Assembly: GCF_905475395.1 (NCBI RefSeq)
Contig: NW_025408271.1
Location: forward strand, 1-64,000
Reading direction: 5' to 3'
DNA: 64,000 bases
Source: Chrysoperla carnea
Lineage: Eukaryota > Arthropoda > Insecta > Neuroptera > Chrysopidae
In this document: piece by piece, positions 54,061-61,326 of the stretch
Position numbering within the stretch: position 1 is the stretch's first letter
Layout: every line of letters begins with the position of its first letter
Notes under the pieces: model-generated
Database searches by the model: none
The model's input: only the letters and a program-made list of their open reading frames with translations
Told to the model about the DNA's origin: nothing
Made by a program: the position numbers and the translations under genes

Positions 54061-57000
54061 ATAAGGGTCGTATATGACTGGACTAAGTATAAATAAGCCA
54101 AAAATGATCAAATTTGACATTTTTCGATAGAAAAAACATTTTTTAAAAATTTTCGATTTTTCAACAAGAGACTCATGCCTATACAAATCATTGCAAGTTT
54201 GATCCAAATAAGTCAAAATGTATACATAGAAGTCGTTTATGACTGGACTAAGTATAAATAAGCCAAAAATGATCAAATTTGACATTTTTCAATAGAAAAA
54301 ACATTTTTTAAAAATTTTCGATTTTTCAACAAGAGACTCATGCCTATACAAATCATTGCAATTTTGATCCAAATAAGTCAAAATGTTTACATAGAGGTTG
54401 TTTATGACTGGACTAAGTATAAATAAGCCAAAAATGATCAAATTTGACATTTTTCGATAGAAAAAACATTTTTTGAAAATTTTCTATTTTTCAACAAGAG
54501 AGTCATGACTATACAAATCATTGCAATTTTGATCCAAATAAGTCAAAATGTATACATAGAGGTCGTTTATGACTGGACTAAGTATAGATAAGCCAAAAAT
54601 GTTCAAATTTGACATTTTTCGATAGAAAAAACATTTTTTGAAAATTTTCGATTTTTCAACAAGAGACTCATGACTATACAAATCATTGCAATTTTGATCC
54701 AAATAAGTCAAAATGTATACATAGAGGTCGTTTATGACTGGACTAAGTATAAATAAGCCAAAAATGATCAAATTTGACATTTTTCGATAGAAAAAACATT
54801 TTTTGAAAATTTTCGATTTTTCAACAAGAGAGTCATGACTATACAAATCATTGCAATTTTGATCCAAATAAGTCAAAATGTATACATAGAGGTGGTTTAT
54901 GACTGGACTAAGTATAAATATGCCAAAAATGATCAAATTTGACATTTTTCGATAGAAAAAACATTTTTTAAAAATTTTCGATTTTACAACAAGAGACTCA
55001 TGCCTATTCAAATCATTGCAATTTTGATCCAAATAAGTCAAAATGTATACAAAAGGGTCGTATATGACTGGAATAAGTATAAATAAGCCAAAAATGATCA
55101 AATTTGACATTTTTCGATAGAAAAAAACATTTTTTGAAAATTTTCGATTTTTCAACAAGAGAGTCATGACTATACAAATCATTGCAATTTTTATCCAAAT
55201 AAGTCACAATGTATACATAGAGATCGTATATGACTGGACTTAGCATAAATAAGCCAAAAATGATCAAATTTGACATTTTTCGATAGAAAAAACATTTTTT
55301 GAAAATTTTCGATTTTTCAACAAGAGGGTCATGACTATACAAATCATTGAAATTTTGATCCAAATAAGTCAAAATGTATACAAAGAGGTCGTTTATGACT
55401 GGACTAAGTATAAATAAGCCAAAAATGATCAAATTTGACATTTTTCGATAGAAAAAACATTTTTTTAAAATTTTCGATTTTTCAACAAGAGACTCATGCC
55501 TATACAAATCATTGCAATTTTGATCCAAATAAGTCAAAATGTATACATAGAGGTCGTTTATGACTGGACTAAGTATAAATGAGCCAAAAATGATCAAATT
55601 TGACATTTTTCGATAGAAGAAACATTTTTTGAAAATTTTCGATTTTCAACAAAAGAGTCATGACTATACAAATCATTAAAATTTTGATCCAAATAAGTCA
55701 TAATGTATAAATAGAGGTCGTTTATGACTGGACTAAGTATAAATAAGCCAAAAATGATCAAATTTGACATTTTTCGATAGAAAAAACATTTTTTATAAAT
55801 TTTCGATTTTTCAACAAGAGACTCAAGCCTATACAAATCATTGCAATTTTGATCCAAATAAGTCAAAATGTATACATAGAGGTCGTTTGTGACTGGACTA
55901 AGTATAAATAAGCCAAAAATGATCAAATTTGACATTTTTCGATAGAAAAAACATTTTTTGAAAATTTTCGATTTTTCAACAAGAGAGTCATGACTATACA
56001 AATCATTGCAATTTTGATCCAAATAAGTCAAAATGTATATATAAGGGTCGTATATGACTGGACTAAGTATAAATAAGCCAAAAATGATCAAATTTGACAT
56101 TTTTCGATAGAAAAAACATTTTTTAAAAATTTTCGATTTTTCAACAAGAGACTCATGCCTATACAAATCATTGCAAGTTTGATCCAAATAAGTCAAAATG
56201 TATACATAGAAGTAGTTTATGACTGGACTAAGTATAAATAAGCCAAAAATGATCAAATTTGACATTTTTCAATAGAAAAAACATTTTTTAAAAATTTTCG
56301 ATTTTTCAACAAGAGACTCATGCCTATACAAATCATTGCAATTTTGATCCAAATAAGTCAAAATGTTTACATAGAGGTTGTTTATGACTGGACTAAGTAT
56401 AAATAAGCCAAAAATGATCAAATTTGACATTTTTCGATAGAAAAAACATTTTTTGAAAATTTTCTATTTTTTAACAAGAGAGTCATGACTATACAAATCA
56501 TTGCAATTTTGATCCAAATAAGTCAAAATGTATACATAGAGGTCGTTTATGACTGGACTAAGTATAGATAAGCCAAAAATGTTCAAATTTGACATTTTTC
56601 GATAGAAAAAACATTTTTTGAAAATTTTCGATTTTTCAACAAGAGACTCATGACTATACAAATCATTGCAATTTTGATCCAAATAAGTCAAAATGTATAC
56701 ATAGAGGTCGTTTATGACTGGACTAAGTATAAATAAGCCAAAAATGATCAAATTTGACATTTTTCGATAGAAAAAACATTTTTTGAAAATTTTCGATTTT
56801 TCAACAAGAGAGTCATGACTATACAAATCATTGCAATTTTGATCCAAATAAGTCAAAATGTATACATAGAGGTGGTTTATGACTGGACTAAGTATAAATA
56901 TGCCAAAAATGATCAAATTTGACATTTTTCGATAGAAAAAACATTTTTTAAAAATTTTCGATTTTACAACAAGAGACTCATGCCTATTCAAATCATTGCA

Positions 57001-58016
57001 ATTTTGATCCAAATAAGTCAAAATGTATACAAAAGGGTCGTATATGACTGGAATAAGTATAAATAAGCCAAAAATGATCAAATTTGACATTTTTCGATAG
57101 AAAAAACATTTTTTGAAAATTTTCGATTTTTCAACAAGAGAGTCATGACTATACAAATCATTGCAATTTTTATCCAAATAAGTCAAAATGTATACATAGA
57201 GATCGTATATGACTGGACTTAGCATAAATAAGCCAAAAATGATCAAATTTGACATTTTTCGATAGAAAAAACATTTTTTGAAAATTTTCGATTTTTCAAC
57301 AAGAGGGTCATGACTATACAAATCATTGAAATTTTGATCCAAATAAGTCAAAATGTATACAAAGAGGTCGTTTATGACTGGACTAAGTATAAATAAGCCA
57401 AAAATGATCAAATTTGACATTTTTCGATAGAAAAAACATTTTTTTAAAATTTTCGATTTTTCAACAAGAGACTCATGCCTATACAAATCATTGCAATTTT
57501 GAGCCAAATAAGTCAAAATGTATACATAGAGGTCGTTTATGACTGGACTAAGTATAAATGAGCCAAAAATGATCAAATTTGACATTTTTCGATAGAAGAA
57601 ACATTTTTTGAAAATTTTCGATTTTCAACAAAAGAGTCATGACTATACAAATCATTGAAATTTTGATCCAAATAAGTCATAATGTATAAATAGAGGTCGT
57701 TTATGACTGGACTAAGTATAAATAAGCCAAAAATGATCAAATTTGACATTTTTCGATAGAAAAAACATTTTTTATAAATTTTTGATTTTTCAACAAGAGA
57801 CTCAAGCCTATACAAATCATTGCAATTTTGATCCAAATAAGTCAAAATGTATACATAGAGGTCGTTTGTGACTGGACTATGTATAAATAAGCCAAAAATG
57901 ATCAAATTTGACATTTTTCGATAGAAAAAACATTTTTTGAAAATTTTCGATTTTTCAACAAGAGAGTCATGACTATACAAATCATTGCAATTTTGATCCA
58001 AATAAGTCAAAATGTA
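54061..58016. repeat. 12-monomer (1980-bp) tandem duplication
   Basis: ATAAGGGTCGTATATG at 54061 recurs at 56041, exactly 1980 bp on, and the intervening variants follow in the same order. TTTCTATTTTT is at 54481/56461, the TATAGATAAGCC monomer near 54585/56565, and TTTTACAACAAG near 54982/56962. The copies differ by only scattered substitutions and one A-run length change near 55126. Similarity ends near 58016. Confidence 0.88.
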
Positions 58017-59512
58017 TACATAGAGGTCGTTTATGACTGGACTAAGTATAAATAAGCCAAAAATGATCAAATTTGACATTTTTCGATTGAAAAAACATTT
58101 TTTGAAAATTTTCGATTTTTCAACAAGAGACTCATGACTATACAAATCATTGAAATTTTGATCCAAATAAGTCAAAATGTATACATAGAGGTCGTTTATG
58201 ACCGGACTAAGTATAAATAAGCCAAAAATGATCAAATTTGACATTTTTCGATAGAAATCACATTTTTTGAAAATTTTCGATTTTTCAACAAGAGAGTCAT
58301 GACTATACAAATCATTGCAATTTTGATCCAAATAAGTCAAAATGTATACATAGAGGTCGTTTATGACCGGACTAAGTATAAATAAGCCAAAAATGATCAA
58401 ATTTGACATTTTTCGATAGAAAAAACATTTTTTGAAAATTTTCGATTTTTCAACAAGAGAGTCATGACTATACAAATCATTGAAATTTTGATCTAAATAA
58501 GTAAAAATGTATACATAGAGGTCGTTTATGACTGGACTAAGTATAAATAAGCCAAAAATGATCAAATTTTACATTTTTCGATAGAAAAAACATTTTTTGA
58601 AAATTTTCGATTTTTCAACAAGTGAGTCATGACTATACAAATCATTGCAATTTTGATCCAAATAAGTCAAAATGTATACATAGAGGTCGTTTATGACATG
58701 ACTAAGTATAAATAAGCCAAAAATGATCAAATTTGAAATTTTTCGTTGAAAATACATTTTTTAAAAATTCTCGATTTATCAACAAATGACTCATGCCTAT
58801 ACAAATCATTGCAATTTTGATCCAAATAAGTAAAAATGTATACAAAGAGGTCTTTTATGACTGGACTAAGTATAAATAAGCCAAAAATGATCAAATTTGA
58901 CATTTTTCGATAGAAAAAACATTTTTTGAAAATTTTTGATTTTTCAACAAGAGACTCATGCCTATACAAATCATTGCAATTTTGATCTAAATAAGTAAAA
59001 ATGTATACAAAGTGGTCGTTTATGACTGGACTAAGTATAAATAAGCCAAAAATGATCAAATTTGACATTTTTCGATAGAAAAAACATTTTTTGAAAATTT
59101 TCGATTTTTCAACAAGAGAGTCATGACTATACAAATCCTTGCAATTTTGATCCAAATAAGTCAAAATGAATACATAGAGGTCGTTTATGACTGGACTAAG
59201 TATAAATAAGCCAAAAATGATCAAATTTGACATTTTTCGATAGAAAAAACATTTTTTGAAAATTTTCGATTTTTCAACAAGAGAGTCATGACTATACAAA
59301 TCATTGAAATTTTGATCCAAATAAGTCAAAATGTATACAAAGAGGTCGTTTATAACTGGACTAAGTATAAATAAGCCAAAAATGATTAAATTTGACATTT
59401 TTCGATAGGAAAAACAATTTTTGAAAATTTTCGATTTTTCAACAAGAGACTCAGGACTATACAAAAGTAGAAGAGTCACAGCGGTTTCAGCACAGTTTGA
59501 CCTCAAGTAACC

Positions 59513-60116
59513 CCGCTTTGATGGTACACTTTTCCAAAAAGGGCAAACCTAGGTGAATGTTGGAAACCTCGTAAGTTGGAGGGGATAGATGACGTCATTG
59601 ACCAATAGTAAATCAAGATGGCGTTGGGAGGTGTGGTGGGGCGTGGCTGACAGAGCGTTAGTGTGTTTCTTGGCGGAAGTGGGGCTTAAAGTGGTGGGCG
59701 TGGTTTTGGAAGTGGGGCTTAAAGGGGGCGGGAATTGGACGTTAGATAATCAACCCCAAAGAATGGTACACTTTTCCAAAAAGGGCAAACCTCGGTTGAA
59801 TGCGAAGTTGGAGGGGGGACATCATTGACCAATAGTAGCGCTGTAAAAATCAAGATGGCGTCGGGAGGTGTGGTGGGGGAAGGAATGGCTGCCTAAGCAT
59901 TGATGACGTCATTGGCTTTGACCAATAGTGGCGGAGAGTGAACAGGGGGCGGGACGTAAGGGCAAACCTAGGTGAATGTTGGAAACCTCGACATTGGCCA
60001 ATAGTAAATCAAGATGGCGTCGGGAGGTGTGGTGGAGGAGAATAATGGCTGCCTAAGCATTGATGACGTCATTGGCTTTGACCAATAGTGGCGGAGAGTG
60101 AACGGGGGGCGGGACG
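59513..60116. repeat. Promoter-like repeat modules (about 240- and 160-bp spacing)
   Basis: Two related repeat spacings are visible. ATGGTACACTTTTCC occurs at 59521 and 59763. TGGCTGCCTAAGCAT occurs at 59886 and 60046. AAGATGGCG occurs at 59615, 59852 and 60011. Each module carries a CRE-type palindrome TGACGTCA (59590-59597, 59904-59911, 60064-60071) and CCAAT boxes (59602, 59829, 59922, 59998, 60082). GGGGCGGGA GC-boxes lie near 59720, 59946 and 60106. The region is far more G+C-rich than the satellite. A 79-codon frame across it (59589-59828) looks accidental. Confidence 0.75.
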
Positions 60117-60119
60117 TTG

Positions 60120-60935
60120 ACATTAGTTAGCAATTTTCAAGAATATGTTAATTTGACCTTGAAAAATATTGTAATTTGACACTTTATACATGATAAAATT
60201 CAAGATACGTGACCGGATGTTAATATTTTTTTTTTTTATTGAGTCAGCATTGTAATATGACACTTGAAATTTACATAATAAAAATACATGTTCAAACTTG
60301 TTTGAATGGACTTTGATCTTAAAATAATTTCACACGTGTCAGCATTTTTCAAGAATATGTTAATTTGACCTTGAAAAATATGATATCATCATCTTGTAAC
60401 AAGTTCAAACTTGTTTGAAATAATTTTACATGTGTCAAAACACGTGACCGGATGTTAATATTTTTTTTTATTGAGTCAGCATTGTAATATGACACTTGAA
60501 ATTTACATAATAAAAATACATGTTCAAACTTGTTTGAATGGACTTTGATCTTAAAATAATTTCACACGTGTCAGCAATTTTCAAGAATATGTTAATTTGA
60601 CCTTGAAAAATATGATATCATCATCTTGTAACAAGTTCAAACTTGTTTGAAATAATTTTACATGTGTCAAAACACGTGACCGGATGTAAATATTTTTTTT
60701 TTTTATTGAATTAGCAATGTAATATGACACTTGAAATTTACATAATAAAAATACATGTTCAAACTTGTTTGAATGGACTTTGATCTTAAAATAATTTTAC
60801 ACGTGTCAGCTATTTTCAATAATATGTTAATTTGACCTTGAAAAATATGATATCATCATCCTGCTACAAGTTCAAACTTGTTTGAACATGTTCAAACTTG
60901 TTTGAACATGTTTAAACTTGTCTGAATTCCAAGAA
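60120..60935. repeat. 233-bp tandem repeats, about 3.3 copies
   Basis: GACCGGATGT recurs at 60211, 60446 and 60678 (steps of 235 and 232 bp); the surrounding blocks are nearly the same. Each unit contains CACGTG-type sequences and two copies of the inverted repeat TTCAAACTTGTTTGAA. Copies of the latter are at 60291, 60404, 60523, 60636, 60758, 60871 and 60891, plus a degenerate one at 60911. The last copies are packed 20 bp apart. T-runs of varying length account for the length differences. Confidence 0.85.
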
Positions 60936-61075
60936 AAAATAATTAGTTTGAATTACGATTATAAAAATATCAAATTACAACTTTTTTAGTGGTGGGGATA
61001 ATGCTATAAAAAGTGATGTACGTAGCTGTTGAAGTATCTCTTTTGAAATTCACCTTTGCTTCAGTTAGTTTTTTC

Positions 61076-61131
<56 letters not shown>

Positions 61132-61326
61132 TTTTGTTTTTGGTATATTTATTATTCTAAACTTAGTCTATATATTTTATACAAAAAACAAATATTACTC
61201 AGTTGTAAGTTAACTTTAGTGTTGAACGTTCGGTAACGTATATTTTGCTTAGTATTTGAAAATATAACGGTAAGTGTAAAATTTTTTAAATAATATTGTG
61301 AAACTTAAATATAATTTTTTTGAAAG
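60936..61326 (+). promoter_or_regulatory. Presumed promoter and 5' leader of the polymerase gene
   Basis: TATAAAAA at 61005-61012 fits a TATA box about 320 bp before the ATG. A TCAGTT arthropod-type initiator at 61061-61066 is further away than the usual 30 bp, so the start site is uncertain. GTAAGT at 61270 and an AG at 61325-61326 could bound a 57-bp leader intron, close in size to the three coding introns, but its acceptor context (TTGAAAG) is weak. Confidence 0.4.
61076..61131. repeat. (TTA)n microsatellite
   Basis: About 18 uninterrupted TTA units in the leader. They create a poly-leucine stretch in a 66-codon frame (61013-61213) that I do not regard as a gene. Confidence 0.95.

Larger units (their letters stand above)
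31064..59465. repeat. 165-bp satellite array, right block (about 172 monomers)
   Basis: The same monomer family, orientation and phase as the left block, resuming immediately after the LINE. It contains the same variant classes plus markers seen only or mainly here: TGAAAAAGCC, a GT insertion giving TTTTGTGATCC, TTGAATAAAATAAG, and a deletion giving CGATTTTCAAC. The longest minus-strand stop-free stretch (51670-54285, 871 codons) is an uninterrupted run of about 16 monomers. Monomers become less regular in the last kilobase. The block ends at a sharp junction (TATACAAA followed by AGTAGAAG). Confidence 0.97.

Noticed and set aside
51670..54285. 871-codon minus-strand ORF (and about 90 similar ones) as a protein-coding gene
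   Set aside because: It is made only of 165-bp satellite monomers; the frame is open by chance of period and composition, is broken by indels elsewhere, and monomers differ by many replacement changes.
1..59465. CRISPR-like array
   Set aside because: The repeats are contiguous 165-bp monomers with no unique spacers, and the context is eukaryotic.
59589..59828. 79-codon plus-strand ORF
   Set aside because: It lies wholly in short repeated promoter-like modules and shows no recognisable domain.
61013..61213. 66-codon ORF with a poly-leucine run
   Set aside because: The leucines come from a (TTA)n microsatellite in the presumed leader of the polymerase gene.
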